Below are positions 1 to 11,643 of a stretch of 64,000 nucleotides of DNA, piece by piece. The position numbers and the translations under genes are program-made. The notes beneath the pieces are model-generated. The model was given only the letters and a program-made list of their open reading frames with translations, was not told the DNA's origin and did no database searches. Position 1 is the stretch's first letter; every line of letters starts with the position of its first letter. The stretch comes from Triatoma infestans (lineage: Eukaryota; Arthropoda; Insecta; Hemiptera; Reduviidae), in contig JAAEAF010003748.1 of the NCBI GenBank assembly GCA_011037195.1, positions 53,054 to 117,053 of the forward strand, in the 5' to 3' direction.

Positions 1-106
1 CAATTTGTTGATTTTTATTCAGTTCGCATTGATTTTTATTTGCTTTAACTTCGCTTTAGCTTGTCTCTTGACTAGAGAAAATGAAGAAAACAAATTCGAA
101 TTCAAA

Positions 107-222
107 ATGCCCCTTAGTGCCGAGGATGTCGCCCGTGCTGTAGCATTTATTGATGACGGCCGCTCCATCACATATGCAGCCATTGCTATTGGTTTTCCCT
201 ACCAAACTCTGCGAGATGCAGT
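107..222 (+). pseudogene. Tc1-type transposase, N-terminal fragment
   Basis: Starting from an ATG at 107 this encodes about 38 residues beginning MPLSAEDVARAVAFIDDG, the N-terminal helix-turn-helix DNA-binding part of a widespread insect Tc1/IS630-like transposase. The frame runs through LRDAV and then meets a 1.1-kb insertion; the same frame resumes at 1333 after an exact 18-bp repeat. The left terminal inverted repeat lies outside the window. The family protein is about 340 residues and cuts and pastes its own element in the nucleus; this copy is dead. Family assignment rests on my recognition of the sequence pattern. Confidence 0.8.
205..222 (+). repeat. Left copy of 18-bp direct repeat flanking the insert in the Tc1 element
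   Basis: The 18 bases aactctgcgagatgcagt here recur exactly at 1333-1350. The Tc1 reading frame enters at the left copy and leaves at the right one, so this behaves as a target-site duplication around the 223-1332 insert. Confidence 0.85.
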
Positions 223-846
223 TTACTGTAAGCATGACTTTACCTGTAGATGGCTGGTCTTGAATTTCTTTCGAGCGGGAGAACCCGTATGCTTCCAATG
301 AAGACTTTGACGCTCCGGCTCAAAATGGTGCATCCATGTTTCATCACATGTTACAATTCTACTGCAAAATTCTTTTTCAATTAAACATCCTTCTTTCAAC
401 TGTTGACTGATTGGAAAACTGGTTTCTTTGTGGGCGTCCGTATTTGTCTTGAAAGCCATCACGCACAAGTTTTCTTGTACTGCAGCTTATTCTGAATAAT
501 GTTATGGACAGTTCCAACTCTCGCGTGCACTTCTTCAGCCATCCGTTCAACAGTAATACGCCTGTTGTCCTGAATTAACGCGTTAATGCGAGATTTCACT
601 GGTACCCTCTGCAACTAATAATCTAATCACTGAGCGTTGTTCTTCCGAGATGCAATGCTCGAGCGGACTCGCCATTGTTAACTGAATTCATTTGAGGTTA
701 TGCTTACCAAATACTATAGAACAGCTGATGAGAAACTAACTACAAGGATGCCAACTTAGCGCACTGAAACTATTGTAATCATTAAACAAAGCGTTTCTGA
801 GCTACAGCGATTTGTCTCGTTACTTATTGAATGAACCTCTTACAAC
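223..846 (-). pseudogene. mariner transposase relic, truncated at its 3' side
   Basis: On the minus strand an ATG at 675 opens a mariner-like N-terminus (EEQRSVIRLLVAEG), interrupted by a stop and by deletions. It is followed by a piece recognisable as the second helix-turn-helix region, and then by the catalytic core segment containing TCDETWMHHFEPE, where the first catalytic aspartate is present, and a GKVMLTV block. Homology ends exactly at the 18-bp repeat, so the C-terminal third with the other catalytic residues is missing. The stretch at about 797-843, read in reverse, begins with a sequence containing GAGGTTCATTC and AAGTAACGAGAC, typical of a mariner terminal repeat. Nothing here could make active transposase. 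Confidence 0.8.
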
Positions 847-1332
847 TTTAAAGGAAACATATTAATTTTTCACTCCACATTTTCCTCTTTCTCATAGTTG
901 TAAGAGGAAGTATACGTGTCAACATTTCGAAACTGAGACTTTATCGGAAGTACATGTTTTGAAGTCGCATAAGATTGTTGTTATAGTATTAGTGACTTAT
1001 CGTTCTCAGCCAGTGATGCCTGTGGTATTCCATCCAACACATCCGTAAAATTTAATTTTACCATTTTAGCATGTTTTTCTCAAATATATATATATATATC
1101 TTATAAGAATTATTTAAATTGTAAGAATAAAAATGTTTTGGAATATATTATGGTTAGGACGGTGCGATCAGGGGTTGCGTGATAAGGTCCAGATAACAAA
1201 TAGAAAAGTTACAAAAAGGTTAAACTTCTTATTACACTTCAATTTTTTTATCATTTGTTTTATATGAATTTTACAGATATATAAAATTGTAACATAATTA
1301 GCTACTGAGACATTAATTTTATATTGAATACT
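847..1332. other. Rest of the insert: family D fragment and AT-rich DNA
   Basis: From about 888 to 975 there is a degenerate start of family D (ctttctcatagttgtaagagg, then a derivative of the cggaagt / ttttgaag block). The remainder to 1332 is AT-rich with a short TA run near 1086 and no coding sign. Together with the truncated mariner it forms one inserted unit bounded by the 18-bp repeats. Confidence 0.6.
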
Positions 1333-2232
1333 AACTCTGCGAGATGCAGTGCAGCGTTAGAGAGAAACAACTCATACTCAAGAAGGCCAGGCCCAGGGCG
1401 TCCAAAGGCCACTCAACTGCGGGACGACCGTTTTTTGACACTGACAGTTTTACGAAATCGTCATCTGACAGCTGTTAAAGTAGTTCATCGCCTCCAAGAA
1501 TTTCGAGATATTCAAATTTCTGAGAGAACAGCTCGGCCCAAAAGAGGCTCCAGAACAAACCATGGAGTACTGAATTTCTCACCTTGAGTTTGCTCGGCAA
1601 TACATCAATTGGTCTATCCAACAAGTGTATTGTTACTGACGAGTCCCGATTTGCCTTAAGGGCTCTGGACTGCCGTGAACGAGTGTGGAGGAGAAGAGGA
1701 GAGAGATTTGCACAATGCAATTTTGTTCTCACTAGGCCTTTCCAACGAGACTCTCTGATGGTTCGGACAGGTATTAGTCTACAGAGACAATTTTCGAAGA
1801 AGTTGGTGATCGTTCGAGGAGGTTCCATGACTGCTGCTCTGTATTTGGCGGATATACTGCAAGTACATGTGGTCCCTATCATACCTGAGATAGGGGAGGA
1901 GTTTGTGCTAATGCACGATATCGCTCGTCCACATACAGCCCACATAGTGTAGGCCTTTCTAAATAACCATAATATTGACTTCCTAAATTGGCGTGCTCAT
2001 TCCCCTGACTTAAATCCTATAGAGCTTCTGTGGGATATGCTTGGAAGACGGATAAAAGATCGAAGAGTCCTTCCTGGGACCTTCAGAAGCTAGAAAGGTT
2101 ACTTCCAGATGAATGGGCTCTAATCTCACTAAAGAAATTTCCGGCTTGATTCAGAGGATGCCGAGACGCCTAGAAGCTGTGATAAAAGCAAAAGGGCTCG
2201 TTATTAGCACCATCCCACTAAAAAAGATGTAA
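1333..2232 (+). pseudogene. Tc1-type transposase, main part
   Basis: The transposase resumes with LRDAVQR, hits a TAG, then continues through RRPGPGRPKATQLRDDRF (linker and second DNA-binding part). After a frameshift near 1580 the catalytic core is readable: VTDESRF with the first aspartate codon at 1638-1640, RERVWRRRGERF, LMHDIARPH with the second aspartate at 1917-1919, an in-frame TAG at 1950-1952, and SPDLNPIELLWDMLGRR with the final acidic residues near 2007-2024. The frame then shifts again and ends with a TAA at 2230. All three catalytic acidic residues are still encoded, but stops and frameshifts make it a pseudogene. It is the 3' part of the copy starting at 107. Confidence 0.85.
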
Positions 2233-2419
2233 AATTAACACAAAAAAAGTGTTACTAAAATTTTTCAGTTCACTTTTTTCTAATTATTATTTTAAATTTC
2301 TTGTATAATCTTATTTTTTTGTTTTATTTTGAAAATCAATTAACCTATTAACGTTATGAACGTTAAAAATTATTAAAAAATTGAAAACTATACATAGAAA
2401 TAGTAAATTTTTCAAGTCG

Positions 2420-2446
2420 CCAGAATTTTTTGCCGCTGAGTGTATA
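2420..2446 (-). repeat. Probable right terminal inverted repeat of the Tc1 element
   Basis: The sequence after the transposase gene ends in tgccgctgagtgtata. Read inward from the right this starts TATACACTCAGCGGC, the kind of TA-flanked terminus Tc1 elements carry. The matching left end is outside the window, so it cannot be confirmed. Confidence 0.45.
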
Positions 2447-2449
2447 ACA

Positions 2450-3048
2450 CTTCTTATTAAAATTTGTTTTTTAATTGCACTAATAGTTAGTTCGATTCCT
2501 TTTTTTATGCTGTTGGAAGAAACTAGATTTTGATTGCATTAACTCATGCGTAGATTTCAATCTTTATAGTACTCTTTCAATACTTTGTGGACTTTGTGGA
2601 ATTTTAGGTCTACGAAATGTTGTTTGAGTGAATATTGTGAATTCCTTGGAAAAAATTTTGTGGGTGATTACCGTCAGTTTTATTTTGTTCCATATAGTTT
2701 TATGTTGTTCCGTTTTGTATTTGGCTATTTATACTAATGGAACAAAATAAAATTGATGGTAATCACCCACAAAATTTTTTCCAAGGAATTTCCAAAATTC
2801 CAAAATCTCTTATCATTCTCTTAATCTTCTCCAAAATTTCATAGACTGGGGGTTTTTAGCTATTCGTTGTAGTGTCCATAATTTTATGTCTGCATGTGGC
2901 GCAGTCCACAAAGTATTGAAAGAGTACTGTATATATCGAAATCTACGTATGAAGTAAATCAATCAAAATCTAGTTTCTCGCAACAACATAAAAAAAGGAA
3001 TCGAACTAATTATTAGTGCAAATAAACAAATAAATTATAATAAGAAGG
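2450..3048. mobile_element. Fold-back element with long nested inverted repeats
   Basis: The left arm at about 2450-2600 (tagttcgattcctttttt, actctttcaatactttgtgg) is matched in reverse by the right arm at about 2895-3047 (ccacaaagtattgaaagagt, aaaaaaggaatcgaac). Inside it a second inverted pair is present: 2637-2700 contains ccttggaaaaaattttgtgg and the following block through ttattttgttcc, mirrored at 2738-2795. The whole unit could fold into one long imperfect hairpin. No ORF is present, as in non-autonomous fold-back or MITE-like elements. It abuts the Tc1 end. Confidence 0.8.
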
Positions 3049-3059
3049 AGCGTCTATAT

Positions 3060-3779
3060 TAGGGTTCTGGTGTGAAACACTCACACAACTTTCTCTTGCT
3101 GCAGTTTACAAAATTGTAATTGACAAATTTTATAGTTAGTATACCAAATTTTATGAAATTCGTTGGTGTTTTTATGGAGAAATGAGCAAAAACTGAAAAA
3201 CTGTTCAATAAGAAAGCACTTCCGGTTAGTGAAAACGATCTTACGTCATCCGATTTTCTTCAAACTCGAAATTTCAACATAATATTTAATTCTAATTAAT
3301 AATATTGATATGATAGAATTTTGTAATAAACTGAAAAGCACTTTGGTGGAAAATCTAACCCCCCTCCTCTATAAGTGCCCTTAAATGAATTTTTCCGGAG
3401 AAATGTTTCAAATAAAAATTGTAGATGTTTCAATTGTAGTTGATGTTCCAAGTTGAAAGAAAATCGATGGAGCTATTTTCGGGAAAATCTGAACAAAGTG
3501 AAAAAACTAGTCAGTAAAGTGGTATTTCCGGTTGAGGAATTTTGACACATAACTTACTTTCGGATCCCATGATGATACCTAAATGAAAAATCAAGTTTGA
3601 TCTTTCTGCAGGTTTTTGTTTTGAGCTATGATGTTCACACACATAAATACACACACCATTTTCTAAAAATAACTTTTTTGGACTCGGCGACGTCAAAACG
3701 TGAAGTTCCGGTGAAAACTCGATATCGAAACTTTACCACGATTACATTATTTCCTCTTACTTGGAGTAAGAGAAAGCAA
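3060..3779 (-). repeat. Family D dispersed repeat, near-complete copy
   Basis: Starts with ggtgtgaaacactcacacaa followed by ctttctcttgctgcag, runs through the monomer hallmarks in reverse (cttccggtt, aaatgtttcaaataaaa, gaaaatcgatggagc), and ends with cctcttacttggagtaagag at about 3756. Compare the opposite-strand copies at 15700 and 24838. No coding capacity is convincing. Confidence 0.8.
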
Positions 3780-4254
3780 AAATTGACATAAAACATTTTG
3801 TTATGAATAATTTTTAAAACATAGAAACAACAGTAATTAACTATAATTATTCAGTTTGATTTTTTATGTTTCACGAACAAAAAAAAAACTCTACAGTTTA
3901 CAAGATTATCTGTATGTAAGTTTGTATTTATTATTATTACGAGTAATAATAATTTGGATTAATGCCTTGTTAAAGACAGGAAACTTTGTCGAAATGCGCA
4001 TAATTTAATGTGGGAATCTCCTTCCGGACATAATAGTCAGCGAAGGTCAGTCGTTTCCTTTTGGAAGGCTCACAAATTTTTCCCGAGAGAGAATGCTTTC
4101 GCCAAGAAATTGTATCCGAAACTTTCTAATGACTGGGCAGAAACCCATGAAACGCCTCTTTAATATAGAAGTTACAGAGACAGCATTCGTTCATATTTTC
4201 TGGGCTGTGTGGCTTGTGAGTTAAAGCTAATAGTTCACCTGAAATTTCAAAATC
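3780..4254. other. Unassigned AT-rich DNA
   Basis: No ORF, repeat or RNA gene that I can support is visible. Confidence 0.5.
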
Positions 4255-4632
4255 CAACGACGTGAATTTAATTTTAAAGGACTTTAAATTTTAAAAAATG
4301 TTTCAAATAAAAGTGATATGCATTTCACTGTTTAGACAGTATTCCAAATTTAAAGAAAATGCATTAAAAACCGAAAACTGAGAAAAAACATTCAGTAAAG
4401 AATACTTTCGGTTGATGATCGACCAAAATTTGGCGTTAGATGCAGTGCTGATACCTGAAACCATATCATCTTTAAGCTTCTTGCAATTTTTCGCTGCTTC
4501 CTGAGATATTTGTAACATAACAAACACACACACACGTAAATACATATAAAATATTTTGTCCAACTCAGGGGTCTTCACAACATCTATTTCCGGTGACAAT
4601 TTGACACGATCGCAACACTTCCTCTTACTCTG
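4255..4632 (-). repeat. Family D, partial copy
   Basis: Contains aaatgtttcaaataaaagtg, a CA run where family D carries its CA/TG tract, tatttccggtgac, and the end block cttcctcttactctgc. The left part is missing. Confidence 0.7.
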
Positions 4633-7600
4633 CTACAAACATATGCAGTTTCCCAACATTTCGGTGTTATATTACACCTGCTCCAGCAATAATCTTCTGT
4701 GATTGATTGATTGACTCTTAGCAGATAGCAGAGACGTTGCTCATACACTTTACATTCTATCGTCTCTTAGTGGTATTCCTCAAGTGTTTGTGCCAAGTGT
4801 TCCCCGGGGTAGCAAGAGGCCATGCCATATTGGTACGACGTCATCACTTAGGTACACCACTTGTAGTTATGATTGATTTAATGTGACTAACCACACTGAT
4901 TGCTGTGCGGGCCCACTTCTAAACACTGGTTGGTAGGCCACAGCACTGCGGTCGACCTACTGCGTGTGTCGGTCTGTCTTCACCGCACATCACACACCAC
5001 CCAACTCTCCTCTATACACTACACACATACACACACACACTCAAAACACACTCGCACGCAGAGTAGTATATATATATATACAACTATATGTGTATATACG
5101 ACAGACATATATATATACACAACTATATATAAACGTACAGAATGATATTATGGAACAGATTGTATATATTTATATGCATAGAGAACATTGTATGAAATAT
5201 ATGTATTTTATATATTGCGGTTATACCATCCTCTCATATTGAATAAATTGCCATGTCAAACAAAATGTATCCTGACATTATTGATCGAATGTTCAGCAGA
5301 GATTCAGTAAATTCTTAAATTGCCCAAATTGCAACAACTTGCTTTGAGATTTGTTGCTTGGGTGCTCGCTTATGGTTTCCACGACTCCCCAGCTTATATC
5401 AATCCAATCCAGCAAGCACTGAAGCTTAACGTCCAGCTACCAATTTAGTTGTTATGGTCTAGGCTCGAATACATATAATTTACTGACAATATTTTCTCCA
5501 ATAAATGTAAATTTGTTATCCCTAGTCTCAAATATATTAACTTTGTTAAATCTTTTGAGTCATTTTTGCAGTTAACTCTACTGCCTAAGTATTTATGTGC
5601 AATTTGAAATAGCTTTTACTGAAGTTAGTTTATCATTAAGTCCACTCCAGCGCTATCAAACATATTGAAGTTTTTTTTTTTTTAATCCACCGCCAACTGT
5701 TAGCAATTTAGCCATTTTGTCGGAGGCAACCCAATATAAGAGAGCCCTAGCGTAATAAGGGTCTTGTCCGGCAGCATTTTATTGAAGTTAAAATAAAATT
5801 TTAAGAAAAAAATAAATTAAAATTTTTGGAAAGCTATGTAGAAATTTTTATTTTTGTTTAGATTTTCAGTTGAAAGTTAATCTTGTGGTCTGTTTTATAG
5901 AAGTGGGATCTGCAAGTTGGTGGTAATTATTCCACTTCCTCTTGGTTTTTGCATTAATTTGCTCTGTTTTAAAAAAATCTTGTTCATTTCCTTTGTTCAA
6001 GAGGATTGATCTGTCTCTCTAGTTCTTTGCGAAGGGAAAAGAGAACAAAGTATACAAAGAAGAGTCGACAATTTCCAGAATCAACACAAACACCACGCAA
6101 AAACTAAGAGAAATAAGAAAATTATTAGCATTAATTTCAAAACAAAAAGGCTAGTAATATTTATTACAGAATTATAAACTTATTTATAAAAAAAGAGCTG
6201 GCAACAGTGGCTCAGTTAAGGGAGGTTTAAATAACACTACCTCAGAAAGTTTACCTAATCAAATAACTGTGAACATATCTTGAAATAGTCCAGTATATTA
6301 TTTATGTTAGTTTACATAGTTAACAAAATGGAATATATAGCAATCAATAGAGGCAGACGTAGCATTAGCCACAACATTGTAAAACTCATCAAATCTATGA
6401 TGAAGATAAAAACAGTTTCTCTAATATCATAAAATCTGGATACAAAGGTTTACTTTAAAGTATAGCTGCATTTTTTTTTCTTTATACAGCATTACACAGA
6501 TGAAGACCTGGAAATTAGTCGAAACATTACCAATAAAAAATGGTTTTACACCTGCCAATCTCTTATTTGAGTCAGGAAAAGGAAGGATTTCGTAACATAT
6601 TTGCAACATATAATAAGTAAAAAACAAGTTGGCAAAGCAATAAGTGTAAAGTAATGTAAAGGAATTCTGGAAATATTGATACTATAAGTAGAGCTTGGCA
6701 CAAAGTTGATTTAGGACACTACAAGACGATGATCTGTAAATCTGTATTTTGAGAGGGGTGCACAATATATGGCCGGACCAGTGAGAATGTTTGGACTGGT
6801 GGAGATTTCCTTGCCGCTCCTCTCAGCTCTTCTCCTAATGTGAATTTTATACTCTCATACCTTTTTTACCGAGTCACACACCTACATATATCATTTCGTG
6901 GTAACCATCTAAGCGCACTTTACACACTATAAGCTATATCCAATCTCTCATTCCCTCTAAGCTACCAGCTATCTGATGCTGGCGGATCCTATAGTTGCTA
7001 GCATAAGATTTCTTCCAAGCTGTATGTTTCCTTCAGCTTTCTTATTGATTCAATTATTCTAGATTTGTTACTTCTCATTCCAGAATGCTCAACTGGAACT
7101 CATATATATATATATATATGTTTTTATATATATAGTTGATATCATTCTCCATGTTCCGTCATGTCTTACCGGGCCAAATATTTCTCCAATTTCTCCAGGA
7201 TCTTACTTTTCCACACTCTGAGAAGACGCTCATCCTCTTAAGTTACCGTTCAGATTAGCTTATTAGATGGACCATTTGTTTTCGTTAATCTGAGGCAATT
7301 AGTTCATCTTCAGTTGATATTGGAATAGAAGTGGAAGCGGCAGAAGCTTCCGCTGCTAATACCAGAGCCTATGCTTTAGTCTTACATGATGCACTAGTTG
7401 AACATAATCCTTTATCAGGGTTGGTTAGAAGAGTATAAAGACAGGAGGGGAGGTTTATATAAATAATGTGTTATAGGAGAGGTTCATCATCATTAATACC
7501 GCGGTAATAGACATTCAAGGCTACCAAGACAGTGGTAGTACATTTATTGTTTAGGCGCTAGCAATCGTGGATTTTGTTGAGCAAGAGAAACACTGGATAT

Positions 7601-7640
7601 TCAAGCCTCCATCATTTGGACAATTAAGATGGCGCCTCAG
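4633..7640. other. Unassigned DNA with CA/TA microsatellites and one SINE B scrap
   Basis: CA-rich and TA-rich simple sequence lies at about 5020-5130, and a TA run near 7110. The stretch 5420-5450, read in reverse, contains ttggtagctggacgttaag, the 3' body of SINE B. A poly-T tract is at 5672. I see no gene; short ORFs here are simple-sequence translations. Confidence 0.5.
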
Positions 7641-7645
7641 GTTAA

Positions 7646-8715
7646 TGTTTTGAATGTTATCTTTGTGATAAATGTGATCTTACGAAAAATGTAATTTACT
7701 GCAGTGGTCAGTGTAATGTAATAGTACATTTAGAATGTCTAAATATAACACCAAATGAAAAAATATCATTAAAAGAGTGCAAACAGCTTCACTGGCTATG
7801 TACGCTATGTGACAAGGTGGAGGTAAGACCTGCACTACTAATTTAATTAAAAATATGATGACTACGATCTCTTGGCTTCTTGAAGAAGTACGAGATTTGA
7901 AGGGAAAAGTTAGTAATAATATTGACCGAGCGAGTACCTGTGATTGCACATCGCTTATATCAAGTAAGTATAACCTCTGAGATGGTTACTATAACATGTA
8001 ATCAATTAGCTCTAAATAAGGAAATACAAGTGTTAAAGGAAATTAATAAAGTTAATAGTGAAGATAGAGAAGAGAAAGAACGACACTTGTTAAAAGATTT
8101 AAGTAGATTGGATATAGTGACCACACAACGAGGTAATTATAAATCTAAGAAAAATGAACAATTAACTCATAAAGAATCTGATAAGAATCTGTATGAAGAA
8201 TCGTGCATGAATGAAATAACTAGGCAGGTAAGTCCGACTGTGAAATCACAAGAGAATCTTTCACGGAAAGTAGAGCAGAGATGCTGTACTGAGAAGAGAG
8301 GGAGTAGCTATTCTGAAGCAGTTAAATAGGTTGTAACCAATTTGAGAATTGGAGAAGGAGAAGGCTGGAATGTGGTAAAACCTAAAAAAGAACAGAACAG
8401 TGTTCCTAAAACCTAAAAAAGAACAGAAGAATTGTAAAAGTTGGTAGCTGGTAGGTGTAAAGAAAGCCTGGCTACATCTCGGTAAGCTAAAAGAAGGAAC
8501 AACCGTTGAAGATGTCGAACAATTTCTCAAAGAATATATACCTGAGATAGAAGTATCAGTAACCAAATTAACATCAAAGAGAAAAAACTGCAGTTTCAGA
8601 CTCGGAGTAGACTTTCACATGAAAGATAGATTGAGAGAGAGTGATGTATGGCCGCGCAATGTCACCATTAGGCGTTTTTTATTCCCACGACGGGTAGCTG
8701 TGCTACCAAGTTAAA
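7646..8715 (+). pseudogene. Non-LTR retrotransposon ORF1: PHD finger, coiled coil, RRM-like tail
   Basis: From 7655 the frame reads CYLCDKC...CSGQC..VHLECL...HWLCTLC, the Cys4-His-Cys3 spacing of a PHD finger, as found in ORF1 of some insect LINEs. Frameshifts follow, then an acidic/basic helical stretch that looks like a coiled coil (IQVLKEINKVNSEDREEKER, about 8019-8080), and in another frame KKAWLHLGKLKEGTTVEDVE at about 8460. The last matches the C-terminal part of such ORF1 proteins, ending in VTIRRFLFPRRV. ORF1 proteins coat the element RNA. At least two frame breaks are visible. The endonuclease ORF starts directly downstream, in the normal LINE order. Confidence 0.7.
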
Positions 8716-8728
8716 CAGAATAAAAATA

Positions 8729-9420
8729 ATGCACCAGAACGTACAAGGTTTGAGCAATAAGGTACAGCATTTAGAGAAAATTTGTAGAGATAGCGAGATG
8801 GACATAGCATGTTTAACAGAAATTTGGTTAAAAGAAGAACAAATGAATATCTTTGTACCTACAGGCTATAAAGTAGCTTCAGCTTTCTGCAGTACTAAGG
8901 CTATCCATGGTGGTGTTGCAATTTTAGTCAAAGATGGATGTGATATTAAAGTTTTAGATAGAATCAATAGTTTATCCGTTGAAAGAGAGTTTGAACTAAC
9001 TGCAATAGAGACATATAATATGATTATAATTAGTTTATACCGTCCACCTCAGCCTGACTGTGATATATTTATTAAGAATTTAGAGGTTTATTCAATCATA
9101 TTAGCTATTTAGGGAAAAAGGCTGTGTTATTAGGTGACTTTAATATTCAGTTTTTATTAAATAATAAGTTGACTTTAGACTTTTAAGAATTTATGCCTAA
9201 GTTATGGATATGAAATCACAGTTAATGAGTGTACTAGATTGAATGCTTGTTTGGATAATATTGTTACTAATCTAGATGCAAATGAATATAAAGTAAAAGT
9301 AATTAACAATCATATAAGTGACCACTCAGGACAATGGATTTATATTAATAAGCAGCCTGCATCAAAAGCACTATGCGGAAATATTGAAAAAAGAAGAGTA
9401 TTTACTGAAGATGGTATTGC
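8729..9420 (+). pseudogene. Non-LTR retrotransposon ORF2, endonuclease domain
   Basis: The ORF beginning MHQNVQGLSNK contains the apurinic-like endonuclease signatures in order: NVQGL, LTEIWL with the catalytic glutamate, SLYRPP, then after a frame break near 9108 LLGDFNIQF, NACLDNIVTN and ISDHSG with the catalytic Asp-His pair. This enzyme nicks the target to prime reverse transcription. The RT that should follow is absent, because a different element begins near 9430. Confidence 0.85.
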
Positions 9421-9429
9421 ATTAATGGC

Positions 9430-11060
9430 TATTGGGCCAAAACTGACGAAGAAAAATCCTGCTTCTTTGCTCTTTCTGAAACATTTACATCTCATCATGA
9501 GATCCACAGCACAGGGTAGACATAGAAGAGAAATTAAGCGTCCCCTCTCTTTACCACCCAGACCATTTTCTCCCAGTGAAGCAAAACTTATAATTAACCA
9601 GCATCCCCTAAAAAAGCCCCAGGTTATGAACTGATAACCTCCCAAATCCTCCGAAACTTTCCTACAAAGTCATTCGTTTTCCTAACCTATATTTACAACT
9701 CTGTCCTAAGAGCTACCTACTTTCGTGCCCTTTGGAAATTTTCATCAATAAAATGTTGCCCAAAGCCCAACAAACCAGTTAACCTTCCTTTATCTTATTT
9801 TACCATTATGTTTGTTGCCCATAATGGGTAAAATTCTGGAAATGCTCCTACTTAAACGCCTGCATCCCCTTCTTTAATAACAAGAAATAATCCCTAACCA
9901 TCAAGTTGGCTGTCGAGCCCTTCACTTCAACATTCAACAATGCCATCGCGTTGTAGACACCATTGCATCCTTCCTTGAGCAGAAGCAGTATTGTCCGGGC
10001 GCCTTTCTTCATGTCGCACTAGCGTTTAATCGAGTTTGGTATTCGGACCTGTATGGAAGCTCAAGGGCGTCCTACACAGTACCTATTTTCTAATCTCAAA
10101 TTCCTATTTGTCCGGGTGGCATTTCTGGGTCAACCATGGTTTGCCCATTTCTCCTATATATCCTATCCAAGCTGTCGTCCCCCAAGGGGCATTCTCGCTC
10201 CTCTCCTCTACACTATATACACTGCTGACACCCCCATTCTTCCTATACACTGTCTCTACTTTTACAGATGACACTGCCATCCTCTCTCCGCATAACGATC
10301 CCGTATTTGCATTTAGAAATCTTCAAAGCCATTTAAGCTTACTAGAAACCTGATGCAAAAATTGGGGGATAAAACTTAACAAGGCAAAATGCCAATACAC
10401 TACTTTTACATTAGGCCGGACTACATTGCTCCCGCTATATTTTAATGGCATTTCTCTTCTAACTGCTGACTATGTACGCTACTTAGGGTTATATATCGAC
10501 AAACGGCTCAACTGGAACCCCCATACACGACTAAAAATACAAGGCCTCAACCGGCGTTTAAACTATTATCACTATACTCGGCAGACGATCTAAACTGTCC
10601 CTGCAATATAAAAGACTGATTTACCTAGTGTTTCTCAAACCTATGTGGACATACGCTAAATTCCCGCCGAATCCAGTCATTCCAATCCAAAATCCTTAAT
10701 GCCCACTTCTTTGTGTTAAATCTTACCCCACATCAAACCTCAATATTTCAACATAGCCGAAGTTGCCGAAGTAATCCAAATACAAAAAGTTCCATCTATC
10801 CAATCTGCTCACCCTAATCCTTTAGCACGCCATGATAGGTTCCTCTACCCATCCAGATAATCCGCCCTGACGATTGAAACGCCGCTGGCCTCGAGTCTCT
10901 CTAATGATTAACTTAGTTATAAAGTGCCATATATTTCTTATAGAGTCTCATCGCTGGGTGAGTTCTCTACACAAGTGTCTAAGATGATTTGTGTTATCTT
11001 TCCCCACATTCCTAATGTATTTATATACAGATGTAAATTACTAATAAATGAAAAAAAGAA
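9430..11060 (+). pseudogene. Jockey-like retrotransposon ORF2, reverse transcriptase part
   Basis: In several frames the region reads SLPPRPFSPSEAKLIINQHP, an altered SPGYDLIT region, a SNSYLSGWHFWVN / VPQGAFSLLSSTLYT block (the usual motif is VPQGSVLSPLLY), TFTDDTAILSPH with the paired catalytic aspartates (about 10258-10285) and YVRYLGLYIDKRLNWNPH. This is the finger-palm-thumb order of Jockey-clade RTs. Many stops and frameshifts are present. The 3' side ends in an A-rich tract near 11045-11065, fitting a retrotransposon tail. It interrupts the LINE at 7646-9420. Confidence 0.85.
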
Positions 11061-11065
11061 AAGAA

Positions 11066-11411
11066 ACTAATTTGGACGTTTGTATGTGTTTACAAGGGGT
11101 ATGTCCGTTTACTACCACAAGTTTTGCAATGATGTTAAACTTCAACCCTCTCCACCAAATCTTTTGTGCAAACACGAAGTTCCATTTAGTGGGAAATTGA
11201 GATATTTCTCTATTTGATGACAATGGCCACTTCTTCCAGAATTTTATTTTACTGAATACGTTGATTATTCTTCAGTTTTTTAAGTGTATTTTAGGACAGT
11301 TTAGGTAATCCCAATGGACAGCACACCCACAGCACACCCTGCATAAGCAGGAGTGTCTGTCACGCCAGTAATATATAAAGAGAGAGATAGAATGAGAATT
11401 ACACATCATTT
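11066..11411. other. Unassigned AT-rich DNA
   Basis: Nothing identifiable, except a short stretch near 11330-11365 (gtctgtcacgccagtaa) that resembles the SINE A body. Confidence 0.4.
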
Positions 11412-11425
11412 ACATTGATTGAAGT

Positions 11426-11629
11426 TGGGGCGGGTGTTGGTGTATTGGTTATGAGCATGGACTTGTAAGTGGGAGGACCCCAGTTCGAGTCCAGCGTATA
11501 ACTAAATTTTATATTTGTTTAAAAAAATGTTAATAGTAAAGTAGGTGCTTCCGCCCCCGTCCACGACACCTAATTTGGTAGTTGGACGTTAAGCCCGCCT
11601 GAAAAAATAGGCATTACTTTACTTTACTT
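11426..11629 (+). mobile_element. SINE B, tRNA-derived, complete with 14-bp target duplication
   Basis: The head carries a box A-like ttggtgtattggttatgag and a box B agttcgagtcc at 11482-11492, the internal promoter of RNA polymerase III. The body ends in taagcccgcctgaaaaaat and a (ttac)n-type tail. Perfect 14-bp direct repeats (acattgattgaagt) lie at 11412-11425 and 11630-11643. Tail and duplication are typical of LINE-mobilised SINEs. Fragments of the same family occur near 5430, 38100 and 42788. Confidence 0.9.
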
Positions 11630-11643
11630 ACATTGATTGAAGT

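Noticed and set aside
1475..1945. 156-codon minus-strand ORF
   Set aside because: Antisense shadow of the Tc1 transposase; no motif of its own.
4900..5242. Overlapping ORFs rich in His/Thr/Tyr/Ile
   Set aside because: They translate CA and TA simple sequence; no start context or family.
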